Of a DNA stretch of 64,000 nucleotides, positions 41,565 through 52,487 are shown piece after piece. How positions within the stretch are numbered: position 1 is the stretch's first letter; every line of letters begins with the position of its first letter. The DNA comes from Globisporangium splendens (taxonomy: Eukaryota; Oomycota; Peronosporomycetes; Pythiales; Pythiaceae): assembly GCA_006386115.1 (NCBI GenBank), contig VFIW01000133.1:45583-109582 (forward strand). Reading direction: 5' to 3'. The notes under the pieces were generated by a model, which was given only the letters and a program-made list of their open reading frames with translations, did no database searches and was not told the DNA's origin. The translations under genes were made by a program, and so were the position numbers.

Positions 41565-41695
41565 TGTTTGCTTGAACGTCAATCGTTTATATGTTTACTT
41601 GTATACTGATTGATCAATCAGGACATCGTCCACACCACTTGATGGATTTGGGAAGAAAGAAAGAAAGGGGTATTCTATTTATCTACCGCAATAGA

Positions 41696-44600
41696 TCAAG
41701 AAACCAGGAATCTCTTTATCACTGTGGTCAGTGATCCTGTTCGAATCTGCGAGGCTACGCAGTTCATATCGTTTTTCATCAACGTCTGCACCTGGTGGAA
41801 TCTTGTGGCTTCGCTATCGCGTGTGGAAGGTGTAAGGGTTCGTCGTCCGCGTGAGTTCATCGCTGCATTGGCGAGGAAGTCAGCCATTTTGTTGTGCTCT
41901 CTTCGAACGTGCGTCCATGATGCCCAGGCGAGGTGGCTGACGATGCTGTCTACCGCCACTGCGTGTTTTTGGAGTTGTGGTGCTGTTATAGTAGCGAGTC
42001 CGTTTCGCTCGTCGATGATCATGTCGCTGTCGCCGTGAATGGCGAGGTGGGTGTGGGTGCCCTCCAGTGCTGTTCTCGCGTATTCCAGTCCGTCTTGCAG
42101 TGCACCGTACTCGCAGATGTTGTTGGTGTCATATGACCCCTTGTACTTGTATCCGCACGCCGTCACCGACCACTCGAGGCTCTGCGCGTCCTGTGTGACC
42201 AGCGCCCATCCGCTTCCGCCTGGTCCCGGGTTTCCTCGCGCGCCGCCGTCGAAGTACAGCCGGGCGTTGTTCCAGCCTGGTGCCTCAAGCGCTTCCTCAG
42301 GTTGGTCCAGCACTTGGATGATCTCTCTCATGGCGATGCTTTCGAATGCTTTGCCACGCATCCTTCTTCTCTTCCTCGTCACAGCCATGACCTGACGTAC
42401 ACACGCTCTCCATGTGTGGTCGCGGCAGTCCACTACCGACGCTATCAGTCGTTCGTGTACTGTGGCATTTCTCTGTCTCCACAGACAACTGGGTATCACT
42501 GTACAGACAATGAACCAGATCGTCTTCAGCGCGTGTGCGTGCTCCGGCGTGAAGTAGCAGAACCGAGCGAGGATACGTTGTCGGATGGATCTGGTCGTGG
42601 ATGGGGGCTTTCTGCTTGCGATGTGCGGCAGCATCATGTCCCGGAGTGTTTCGTTCGCTTGGTGCCCTGTCCACTTCTCAAAGAGAAGTCGCCATACAGC
42701 TCTTGCTCGGTTGCAGTCCCACATGATGTGTGGTATTGTCTCTTTCGTATGTCCGCACATTGCCTGTACTGGACAGCTGTTGTCAGTCACTCGTCCGTCG
42801 TGGAAGAGATTGAGCTGCATCGTCGCGTCTCGGTACGCTACCCACGTCTGGAATGTCGACACGCAGTTCCATTTCAGCCAGAGGTCTCGCGGCGATCTGC
42901 TCTGCATCGCACGAGTCCACTGGTGTGTTTGCCCAGCTTGCTCTATCTTCTCAAGCTTCTCAGCTAACCCGGGGGTTGTCTCCTTGTGCAGGAGCTGGCG
43001 TCTGCGTTTGTCGATCATCTTTAGCACTGACCTTGGTCTCGTGGTCGGTGCTTCTGTCCATGGTATTGCTGCGCTTAACGGGTGGGATTTGAATGTGACC
43101 CCTGTCTTCCGTGCTGCTTGCTACAGCTTGTTCGCGTCCGCTTCTACCGTTGTTTCCTCGTCCCAGCTCTCCACCGCCCATAGCACTCCGTCACTCTGCC
43201 TCCGCATGGTGATTGTCCGAGTTTTCTCTTCTACTGTGGTGGTGCCTCTGGCTTGTCCCATCCCGTTCATCCTCCAGATGTATTCGTTTGCTAGGTCTTC
43301 TTTGTGCCACAGCTCGTGATCCTGGTTCACCATCATGCTCTCTCCGATTGCCAGTTCCGGCGCGCAGACGATGATGCTGAGTAGCGCGTGTTTCCACTTG
43401 CGTTCTCGATGCTTTGTCCATTCGCTGCTTCGACATGGGGCGTTGCACGAATATTCCAGTCGCGAGTGGCGTGTGATGCACAGGTTGCTGATCGTGCAGT
43501 CCTTGGAGAAGGCGTGGTCTCGTCTTCTAAGCTTCTCACCTTTCTGGTCAATGATCCAGGCATTGTCTTGCCATTTGAACGTTGGCCAGAACGCTTTGGC
43601 TGCTGCGGTCAATTCTCCTGAATGCGGCATCTCGGTCGAGTCTCTGGTGAGTAGAAATCGCTTGTTGTCCCAGTCATGCTTTACGCGGTCCAGCTCGCGT
43701 TGTAGGATGTCTGTTGCTTCCATCCGTCACTGCTCTCGGTTTTCCATTTGCGTCCCCAGTTGCTCATTGAGCAGCTCTATACCCCGCTGATACGGGTTGC
43801 AGCGTTTGTGTACTGCAGTTTGCTCGCGTTTGGTCCGTTCGCGCGGCGTCAGCTTACAGCAGCTGATCTGTTGTGGATGCTCGGGGTGGACCAGCGCGTG
43901 CCATGCTGCCGTGTGCTCGTCTTCTGGCGCCATCATCCACGTCGTTGCTCGTTTCATTGCCTGTCTCTTTAGTGCTAGGGGAATGGAGAGAAGACCCATT
44001 CCACCCGCTCCGATCGGAGTGAAGAGCAGTGCCGGGCTGACCTTGTGGCGCGCTGGTTCCGCTGACAACGACTGGTGCCACAGAAACTGCTTTTGGACGC
44101 GTTCCAGTTCTCGGATTGTCTCTGGTTGCGGTTTGCTGTAGCTCGCAGTAAAGAGGACGGCTGGGAGAAGTATTGCGTTCAGGATCATGATTCTTCCTGG
44201 GATTGTGTTCGTGATTTGTGTTGCCACCACGAGACGCGATCTCAGTTTGCTAAGTCGATCATTCCAGTTTGCCTCCACAGCATCCGCGGTCCCGACTTGC
44301 ACTCCAAGGTACCGTACTGTATCTCCGTGTTGTATCACCGTGATACCATTCACTTTCACTTGAGTTGCAGATGTGTTGAGGCTGATGTAGCAACTTTTCG
44401 CCGGTTGCGCGTGTAAGCCGGAAACTGTCCCGAAACGCTGCAGGAGCTCCAAGAGCGGCTTGAGTTCTGCGCCTCTGCTCAGGAAGATAGCCGAGTCATC
44501 CATAAAGGCGGAGATTTTGAGCCTTCGCTCCTCTGCTCCCCCAATAGTGATTCCCTGTAAGCTCGTGCATTGGTCGACTGCTAGCGCGAGGGTTTCTACT

Positions 44601-46810
44601 GCAATGATGAACAGTAGCGGAGCTAGTGGGCATCCTTGCCGTATACCAGAGACAACTTTCCTCTTCTTTGATAGCTCGCCGTTCACGAGGAACCGGGCTG
44701 TCGTGCCGTCGTGCATCCGCCCAATAAGGTCTACAAAGTCTTGACAAAAGCCAAACTTTTGCAGAACCAGCAGCAAGAAGCTTCGATCGAGCATATCGTA
44801 CGCCTTCATAATGTCGAGCAGCACAACGCCCGCGGACTCACCCATGGGCAGCACTGGGTTCTCTTGAGCTTGTGCGAGCACCGCTTGCATCAGGACTACC
44901 GATCGTTCCATCAGTCTACTTTTCACAAACCCTTGTTGGGTTGCTCCTATGATGGAGCCCAGATACTGTTGTAGCCGGGTAGCCATCACCGACGCGAAGA
45001 TCTTGTAGCTCGATGGTAGTAGAGTGATCGGTCTGTAGTCTCTCGGGTTGCTCGAGTCTCCATTCTTGCGAAGGGGGATAACCAGTCCCTCGAGGAAGGA
45101 TGGTGGAAGCTTACCCCCTTGCAGAATGCGGTTGTACTCCGCCACCAGTAGCGGTAGCAACGCCTCAGTGCAGTCTTTGTAGAAGTCGTTGTTGAGGCCA
45201 TCGAGCCCTCCGGCTTTGAACCGTTGAAGCGCCTTCACTGCCCGTTTAACTTCCTCCTCACAAATAGGGGACATGAGCACCTGGTTCCACTCCTTCGTGA
45301 TGTGTCGTTCTCGCGGGACGCTTAGTAGCTTGTCGAAAAGTTGTTCTCGCTGCCGTCCGGTTACAGTTGCGTGGGTTTGCCCGAAGATAGCGCTCCACCC
45401 GTCCGCCATCACGTCTGCCAAACACTCACCTGGATTCTGCTCTCCAAACTCTGGTGTGAGGTCGGAGATGGATTGATCACGGAGCCAGTTTGAGACACGT
45501 TGGAAAAAGTGGCGAACATCGTGCTGCGATGACTGCAGGAAGGCTCCGTAGCTCAGGTCCGCGGCTGCATCGGACATCGCCTCCCTGGCTGCCAATAGCT
45601 CCGCACGGGTTGCGGTCCTGTTTATTGCGCTGCGGTCCTTCTGCTTTCTTGCGCTTCGTCTCTGTTTTGCTCTCTCTCGTCGCGCCTCCACCTCGACCGC
45701 CTGGGTCAGCATCTCTCGCGTCTTCTCCCACTCTGCTTGCGACTGCTCATTGCAGTGCTCCAGAATGCCCTCAATCCGGTGAGATAGTCTTTCCGCGACT
45801 TCTTCCGGACTCGGCGAGGAAATTTGGTACGCGCACGTCTTCCGGTACTTCTGTCGTTCTGCAACCTTCTTCCCTGCTGTCATCGTGAGTATGACGGCTT
45901 GGTGATCTGACTTTCGCACTGGCATCCTGGTAGTGCATTCTTGTGCGAAGTGTCCGATCTCCGCTGCGATGTAGAACCTATCGATCCTGCTTGCCGACCG
46001 ATCTTTCCAGAACGTGAAGAAGTCTGCCGGATCCGCTCTCACTTGCTCCGCATCCTGGCAAAGGATGTCGTGCGCGTCGTGTAGTCCGAGATCCTCTACC
46101 AGGGCTTTCAGCTTTCTGTTTTCACACCTCGCCGGTCCTCTATGGCGCGTTCCGAGTCGGTCTCTGCGCGTGTCGAGGACGCAATTGAAATCCCCAGCCA
46201 TCACCAACTTGTTTGAATGGTTGCTGAGGATTTGGTGAAGCTCACTGAAGTACTCGTCCTGCTCTCGGCGTGCGTTTGGCGCGTACACGTTGGCCCACAC
46301 ACACTCCGCGCCTTCGATTGCTATGAATCGGTTGGTCCATTGCCCCTGTGCTACCGGAGTTACACTGGTCAGCTTCTTGGGGTTGATCAGGAATGCGACA
46401 CCTCCCGCTCCAGACTCATCGATCGAGAAGAACGCAGTGCCCTTGGTGTTCTGCCGAAAGCCCCAGAGTCGGTTCCAGTGCGCGGTAAGTTCGCTGGCTT
46501 CTCGTTCATACTTGACTCGCGTTTCCTGGAGGAAGATCACGTCTGCTCGCTTCGCTGTCGTCTGGTGCTTGAGAGCCTCCAGCCACTTGAGACGCCGCGT
46601 CTTTTTGAACCCACACACGTTTTGGGTGCAGATTTTCAGGCAGTCGTTGCGCAGGAGCTCGTGCGTGCGCTGCTTTGGCTTGAAGAATGCTGCTTTCATC
46701 GCTCTAACCGCTGCGAACAGATCTCCGTGCTCCTCTGGGTCGGTGTGATCCACCCAGTGAGTACCCGTCGCGGTGAACTTAGTACTCACTGGGTGTGATG
46801 TCCTTGACAT
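41696..46810 (-). pseudogene. LINE-B ORF2 (EN/RT/RNase H) with two in-frame stops
   Basis: It opens at ATG 46,810, overlapping the end of ORF1 by about 30 nt in another frame. Endonuclease motifs: CTQNVCGF, FLQETRV, NVYAPN, GDFNCVLD, SDHQAV. RT motifs: RPITLLPSSYK, LLDIMKAYD, GIRQGCPLAPLLF and the catalytic box FMDD. A Cys/His finger CGHTKETIPHIMWDC and RNase H DGGARGNPGPGGSGWAL, ICEYGAL, GDSDM and NKMADFLAN follow. The frame is continuous except for TGA at 43,727-43,729 (after ENREQ) and TAG at 43,121-43,123 (after DANKL, likely from CAG). The catalytic motifs of family A are all kept, so decay is recent on the family's timescale. Confidence 0.9.
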
Positions 46811-49800
46811 CACTTCCCATGTTTGCGAAGTATTCGGCCAACGCTGTCCATTCTCCGTCGTCTTCTCCAGTCTTGAATGCCTTGGTGAGAGCTGGGTTCG
46901 ATTTCATTGCTTCCAGAAGCGTTCGCACCAAGTCGTACGTGTTTCCCACTGACCCCAGCTCTGGCGCTACCATCGTTTGGATCTCTTCTTTGAAGAGTAC
47001 CGCGCAGAGTATGGTTCTACATGCTTTCTCCTTGTTGGTGGCTGCACACATGCTCAGAATAGCGCTTTTACCGTACTGATGCTTCTTCAATTTCGCCCAG
47101 TCGTCTCGTGACTCGAGGATCGCGGTTCTCTGTTGCGGATTGGTGCCCCTGTCCGATCTCTTGAGCCAGTCCAGGATCCATCCTCGCGTTGCGCTCTCCG
47201 TTGTTCTCTCTTTCCAGCTCACCAAACCTCGGAAGATGAGTTGCTCTCGCAGCATTCGAGTTTATTCGATCAACGTGGACCTTTTCACGCTGTTCAGGAT
47301 CACGTGTGGTCCAGGTGAGGCTTGCAGCATCGCCAGCACCATTTGCCAGTCGGCTGTGACTGCCTTCGTCCATATTGCTGCCCCGGCGGCCATAGACGAG
47401 AACTCTTGTTTTGAGCTTTTTTCCCAGTCACATCTCATGGCCTCCCAGTGGTCCTCGATCGCCAGTACTTGCAGCTTGCGTTCTCTCATTGTCGGCGCTG
47501 ATTTGACAAGTTCTCTCGTCTGCGTCTTTGACTTCTTGAGCGGCACAGCTGGGTTGTTTACGTTCACCACAGTCTGGCCATGGTGTCCCTTGTCTACCGG
47601 TGTCGTTTCGTGGTCCCGTTTACCGGTTGACGTTTGCGACGACGTCGGTGTCCTCGGTGACCCTGATGTTGGCGTTGACTGTCTCACAGCAGAAACCTGG
47701 GACAATAGCTCGCGTGCTTGCAATTGCCACTTTTGCAGCGTAACGCTGGAGACTCGGAATTTGTGCATCCAGTGCTCCGCCGCGGGGTCGTGCTCGAGAT
47801 CCAAGTTGCTGAGGGCTTCCTGCTCGGCCGCGCTGAGGTGCTCGACTCCTGAGAACGTGGCAGTAGTTACCTCGCCTTTGCGGCCACCTCCATGGGCGGT
47901 GATATTCATGATTTGCTGTTTCTCGTGGTGCGCCACATCTGGGTCATTTAGCGCTGCTTGCAAGTCGTCCGTTGATCCTCTCCAGTTTTTATTCTCCCTT
48001 GGTCTACTCTCTTCATTGTCTTCCATCTTGCCTTCTTCATCCTCGATTACGATTGCATTGGCGGTGGTCGTTCCCGTTGAGTGTTTCTCAGATTGCTGCT
48101 TGTTCCCTTGAGTACGGCTTTCGTCGGCACCTTTCGTGCTTGCCGAGAGGCCGCTGCCCCCGACCATCTCTTGCAACGCTGACGTGAACTTCGGTGGAGT
48201 GGTCTTCGTCTCTAGTCTCGTGTAGAGCAAGCTGGAGTAATGCTCGGGAGTGAATTTCAACACAATCGGGAGGGGCTTTTTATCCGCAACTGCTTCATCC
48301 CGCGCTCGACGCAGGGCGTCCGACCAATCTTTGCGTTCGAGGAGGTATTCGCCTGCTGTGTTGATCTTCACTGCTCCGAATGACTTTACTACCGGTTTGT
48401 ACAGAGTGTACGACGCCTGGGTTCGCTTTTCGCTCTCGACGACTAAGAATATCGGTGCTTGCAAGGCTTTGGCGGCCATCGTTAGCGTCTCTGGGGTTCC
48501 CCAAAGTGGTCGTGGTAAAACTGACGTTTGTGTCGACGGGCTTTCGCCACCTCGGCAAAGTGCGCATGAACCTCTTCTTCCATTGCTTTCTCGTCCATTC
48601 CTCATTCGTATCGCCGAAGTCTCATCAGCAGGTCCTTGCGTTCAATTGGTGGGAAGTCGAGTGCGAAATGGACCAAAGCTGCCGCTCGGATGGCGACCTT
48701 CAGGTCTTCCGTTGTTCGAACAAGTTTCGACTTGTCCGACGCCTCTGCAAAGGAGATCTGCAGGGCTGCCTCTGCTAGCGCATAGTATTGGCAGTTTCCG
48801 GTTGCTGGAGTAGCTGCTTCAACCAGACCGTGTGCTTCGAGCACGTCGGTCACGCTGAGTTGGTCTTCGCCCTCCATGCACTCATTTGTGTACGGGTTAA
48901 AGTCTTTCGCGGTCTCCGCTTCAGCTTCTCGGTCGCTCGCCATTTTCGTTCGGAACTTCTGCAGGAGTTTCGACCATTTTTGCCCGTCATTCGAGATGAG
49001 ATTTGGTTGCGCCTGAGATGGTTTCGGTGGCTTCGTTACGTCTGCTGCGTTTGCCGATGCTTCTTCGTCGATGACCTCGTCCGGGTCCATTGTCTTTATT
49101 TGTTGTTCCTCCTTTCTCGTGGCCGCAGGCTGATCCTGAGTCGTCACTGCCTCAGGAGTTGCAGGTTTCTTTTTGGTTTTCTTGTTCTTTTTGTTGCCGT
49201 TCTTCGTCTTCCATTGATCTTCCTTCGTCTCGCTGCTCCCCGTTGCAGGTTGCTCACTCATGCTCGGCTTCTCTTGCCCGTTCGTCTCATGCTGCTCTTG
49301 CTCATTTGTCTTCTCGGCCGCTGTCGTTACCGTTGGTGCTGGCTTCTTCAGGCTTGCTGCGAACGCTTCTTTCATCTCGTCGACGCTCCGGAACGTTGGT
49401 GGGCTACATATGAGATCCTTCGTTGACACCTCAGTGGCTGTGATGCAATTTTTCGAGTACATGTCCTCCTCAGTCGTTCTGCACGCCCGTACCAGGTGAC
49501 CTGGCGTTCCGCATCCAAGGGAGGGTGGTTGCCTCTGTCTCGAGACGTGGTGCACAAGGATCGTGTGGCCGAGCCAAAAGATGCGGTGCACATCTGCGAG
49601 CTTGGCAGGGCAGATCGTTGCGTCAAACAACAGTTCCCACACAAGTGAGTTTCGCGAACTTGGCCCGTACGAGTCCAAAGAGTACGTGAAGAATCATGCG
49701 CCGATCTCTTTTCGGAGGAATTCAGCGAGCTGGTGCATCTCCACTAATCGTGAGACGTTCAGAAGCTGAACTCGGTAGCGCGAGTGCGTCACTGCGTTTG

Positions 49801-51142
49801 GTACACCGTCGGACCCCAACTGCCGGTCCCACACACTCTTACTCGTGCCTGTGCCTGCAATGGCTCCGTTTACGTTCACTAACTTGAGCGTTTGCATTCG
49901 GAACGAGAGAGCTAGTCCATTCCATTTCGCTGCCTCCTCTCGAGTGTAAAAGAAGAAATGCAGCGCGTGCGTCGCCGGGTTGTACGCTGCTGCTTTGATC
50001 GCCTTCATCATCTCGAAGATCTTCTCGGTATTGGTTCCGCGGTGGCGAGTTGCTTGCATGACGGCGTCAACGATCCTATTGGACGATTGGTGGTCCTTGT
50101 AGATTGGCGTGCTGTCGTTCAATCGCCCCACCAGTTCTCCTTCGACCTGCGCGACGATGGTGCGCTGGAAGCTGAGCAGGTTCTCCGCGTCACAGATCCG
50201 TCTGAGGAACTGCGGCAGGTGGCGGGCAATGATCCTGCCCTCAAGCAATGCAAGCACGATCTCCCACTTGAAGTCCGTTGGTTCTCGCAATGTGACCGGA
50301 AACTCGAACGGTCTGGTGCAGTACTCGAGGACATTCGCCTGCTTCTCCACCGCGAACCCACTGTCGTGGAAAGTGAACTTGGGCTTGTCCGTTGTAGCTG
50401 CTCCTTCCGTCGGCGCTGTTCTTGGTCTGCCCCACGCACTCGTCACCGGGTTCGGGTCCAGACGCGCTTGATCGGCGTATTTCCGGATCAAGTTTGTCAC
50501 CGTCCACGACGAGCGGTGGAGATCGCGGCATACGTCGCTCACACTTTTGCGCCATGCTGCCAGCGGACGCTTGTTGATGATCACGATGCGATTGAATAAT
50601 TCCAGCAGCTCCGTTGCTTCACCTGCGTCCAGCTGTGGGTATCCATCGTCCGCTTTCTGCGGCTTTTCCTTGATGCTCGTTGTGTTATAGATCATGGCAA
50701 ACATATCTGCAACCTTTGTGAACCATTTGGGTTTCGTTGGCTCGCCGCCTGGTTCCGTCATTTCTTCGCGCAGCTCCTCGAACGTCGAATCCAGGGTCGG
50801 AGCAGTGGTACTGCCTTCTATACCGGCTTCTGGCAGCTCGCCATTCCTCTTCGGCCTCGCTGCCGTTGATTCGCACTCTTCTCCACCCTCATTCAATGGT
50901 TCATCCGAGTTGCCTTCCGTCGTGTCCTCTGTCGATATCTCCACAGGAGGTGATGCATCCGTCAAGGACGTCTGTCCATTGTCTCCTGAGTCCGCCGTCG
51001 CCGTCTTTGTCGCCTCCAGCTGCTTCGTCTCAGTTGTAGTCACCGTCGTCTTCTCCGTCGTTGAAGCTTCTGGTGCTGCCGCTCGCTCGGGGCCGTCGCC
51101 CGCCTCCACGCTGGGGCTCGTGGCGTCCATGTCGCCCTCCAT
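46779..51142 (-). pseudogene. LINE-B ORF1 (zinc knuckle, OTU-like domain) with stops and a frameshift
   Basis: ATG at 51,142 (MEGDMDATSPSVEAGDG). A diverged knuckle SLGCGTPGHLVRAC has lost its first Cys. The OTU-like Cys motif GNCQYYALAEA and His motif PEHYSSLLY are both intact. Lesions: TGA at 49,694, TGA at 48,602, a 1 nt frameshift near 48,540, and TAA at 47,262. The C-terminus ends PSEY, matching PSRY of family A. Retention of the protease signature despite a decayed knuckle and low identity elsewhere suggests the OTU-like region was under strong constraint while the family was active. Confidence 0.85.
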
Positions 51143-51175
51143 GCACGCTCGTCAACCACAGATAAAACGCTTTTA

Positions 51176-51290
51176 ATAAAGGCTCGTATACCAACTTTAG
51201 TACACTTGCCCAGTTCTTCTGCTCCGAATACAGGTCGTTCCTTGGTACACTTTATACTCCCGAAACCCACAGCTGGTACCATGCTGTGCG
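51176..51290 (-). promoter_or_regulatory. LINE-B 5' UTR, homologous to LINE-A 5' UTR
   Basis: Shares AAAGGCTCGTATACC, TTTATACTCxCGA and ACAGCTGGTACCA landmarks in order with 41,400-41,520. Non-coding; probable internal promoter. Confidence 0.5.
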
Positions 51291-51616
51291 TGCTTGATTG
51301 CGAATTCCTCCATTCCTCACGGTGGCATGGCAGTTTCTCTCCGACGGCGAAACGAAACTGCGCTTTCAAACGGGGTTACCTTCGCCGATCCCCAAATGGT
51401 GTGTGCACGCTTGGGAGAGATTCGAAGACTCGTGTGTGTCACTGATGCGTGGGTTGTGGGTGCAACGCATGAGAGGTGGAAACCCTCGAGTCCCTGGGTG
51501 ACCGCCTTCGGATAAGGCAGACGATTCGTACTTTGTTCTTTGCCGACATGTACGACGCGCTCTTCCCGCCGCCGTGATTTTCTTCACCAAGTCTCTGAGG
51601 TTGAGTAGAGCTCATC
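51291..51616. other. no recognisable gene
   Basis: Spacer between LINE-B and the elicitin-like gene. It holds the upstream region of the latter and nothing else identifiable. Confidence 0.45.
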
Positions 51617-51635
51617 GCACTCATCAATTTTCCTC
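51617..51635 (+). promoter_or_regulatory. oomycete initiator-like element of the elicitin-like gene
   Basis: GCACTCATCAATTTTCC about 30 nt before the ATG is a shortened match to the oomycete Inr consensus. It probably sets the transcription start. Confidence 0.5.
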
Positions 51636-51660
51636 CTGAGGGAATGACAAGATCAACGCC

Positions 51661-52134
51661 ATGAAGCCAGCTTTCGCTCTCTCGTTCGTCGCCATCGCTG
51701 CATTTTGTGCCGTGTCCGGCGTGTCCGCTTTCGGGTGCAAACCTGACAAGGTTAAGGGTTGGATGACCTCGTGTGACTCGGTCTCGGGAACCTCGCAGAA
51801 CAATTGCGACAACAGAGTCTGCCACACATCGCTCCACCGTCTCGTCGAGCAAGAGACGGTCGAGTGCTACGTGTCGTCAGGTCTCGGTGCTGCGAGCAAC
51901 CTCGCTAAGTACAAGACCCTGGACGACTTCTGCCACGGCGAAGGTCCAGATTCGAACACCCTTACTCCAGCTCCAACGACTCAGCCACCTCCAGCTACCC
52001 CTGTCCCTGTTGCTCCATCGACCCCAGGCACGCCTTCGATACCATCAGCCGCAGCCACGCCAGCACCAAACACGCCGTCCACGCCGTCGCCGAACGGGTC
52101 CGTGCCAACTGTCACTCCAAAGCCACAGTGCTAG
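51661..52134 (+). CDS. elicitin-like secreted protein with Thr/Pro/Ser-rich C-terminal tail
   Basis: 157 aa. A signal peptide (MKPAFALSFVAIAAFCAVSG, cleavage near VSA) is followed by a domain of about 75 residues with six cysteines. C-x4-C (NNCDNRVC), a helix, then C and GLGAASNLAKYKTLDDFC recall the second half of elicitins, which end in C-x4-C, C and a final C after an SGL/Y motif. The tail (about 60 residues) is a low-complexity Thr/Pro/Ser/Ala linker like the O-glycosylated stalk of elicitin-like proteins, ending KPQC with no GPI-type hydrophobic tail. Elicitins bind sterols and are secreted by oomycetes; some are perceived by plants. The N-terminal spacing is tighter than canonical, so this is an ELL-class member. 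The start is supported by the signal peptide and the upstream Inr. Confidence 0.75.
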   Translation: MKPAFALSFVAIAAFCAVSGVSAFGCKPDKVKGWMTSCDSVSGTSQNNCDNRVCHTSLHRLVEQETVECYVSSGLGAASNLAKYKTLDDFCHGEGPDSNTLTPAPTTQPPPATPVPVAPSTPGTPSIPSAAATPAPNTPSTPSPNGSVPTVTPKPQC

Positions 52135-52487
52135 ATGCACCTACGTTGGTATGTGGCTCAGTGGCTCACCTACCACCCAGCGTGAATTAGCTGTACATGG
52201 TGAAGGTTGCAAAGTGACTGCCAGTAAATACAGCAAAAACTGATACCCGCTTCCCACACAGTCGATGCTGTGAATGTTCGCTCTTTCAGAAGGCAGCGAC
52301 GAGTCTCGCACGCTGTTGCAGCTGGAACTTTTTTCCACTGATGAGGACTCGGTCAACACGAGTCGCTCGGTTCAAATGACAAATATTCGAATTGATCGGT
52401 AAAACGGGTTTACTTTTCAACAGTTTCGATCACCTGTATAAACCCTGCCGACAGGGAACGGTTGCTCAGAAGAACTTGGGTTCTCAA
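52135..52487. other. no recognisable gene
   Basis: 3' flank of the elicitin-like gene up to the duplicated block. Nothing identified. Confidence 0.45.

Larger units (their letters stand above)
41650..51290 (-). mobile_element. LINE family B, full length, inactivated
   Basis: The element has the same two-ORF plan as family A (ORF1 with knuckle and OTU-like motifs; ORF2 with endonuclease, RT, RNase H), but the proteins are clearly diverged. The 3' end on the coding strand is a CTTT-rich tail (+ strand AAGAAAGAAAGAAAGG at about 41,651-41,668). The 5' UTR reaches about 51,290. I could not find a target-site duplication by eye. It lies right beside LINE-A copy 2, head to tail. Its many lesions mark it as older than both family A copies. 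Confidence 0.9.

Noticed and set aside
41600..51400. Target-site duplication for LINE-B
   Set aside because: No direct repeat of convincing length was found by eye outside the 3' tail and the 5' UTR; flanks may have mutated.
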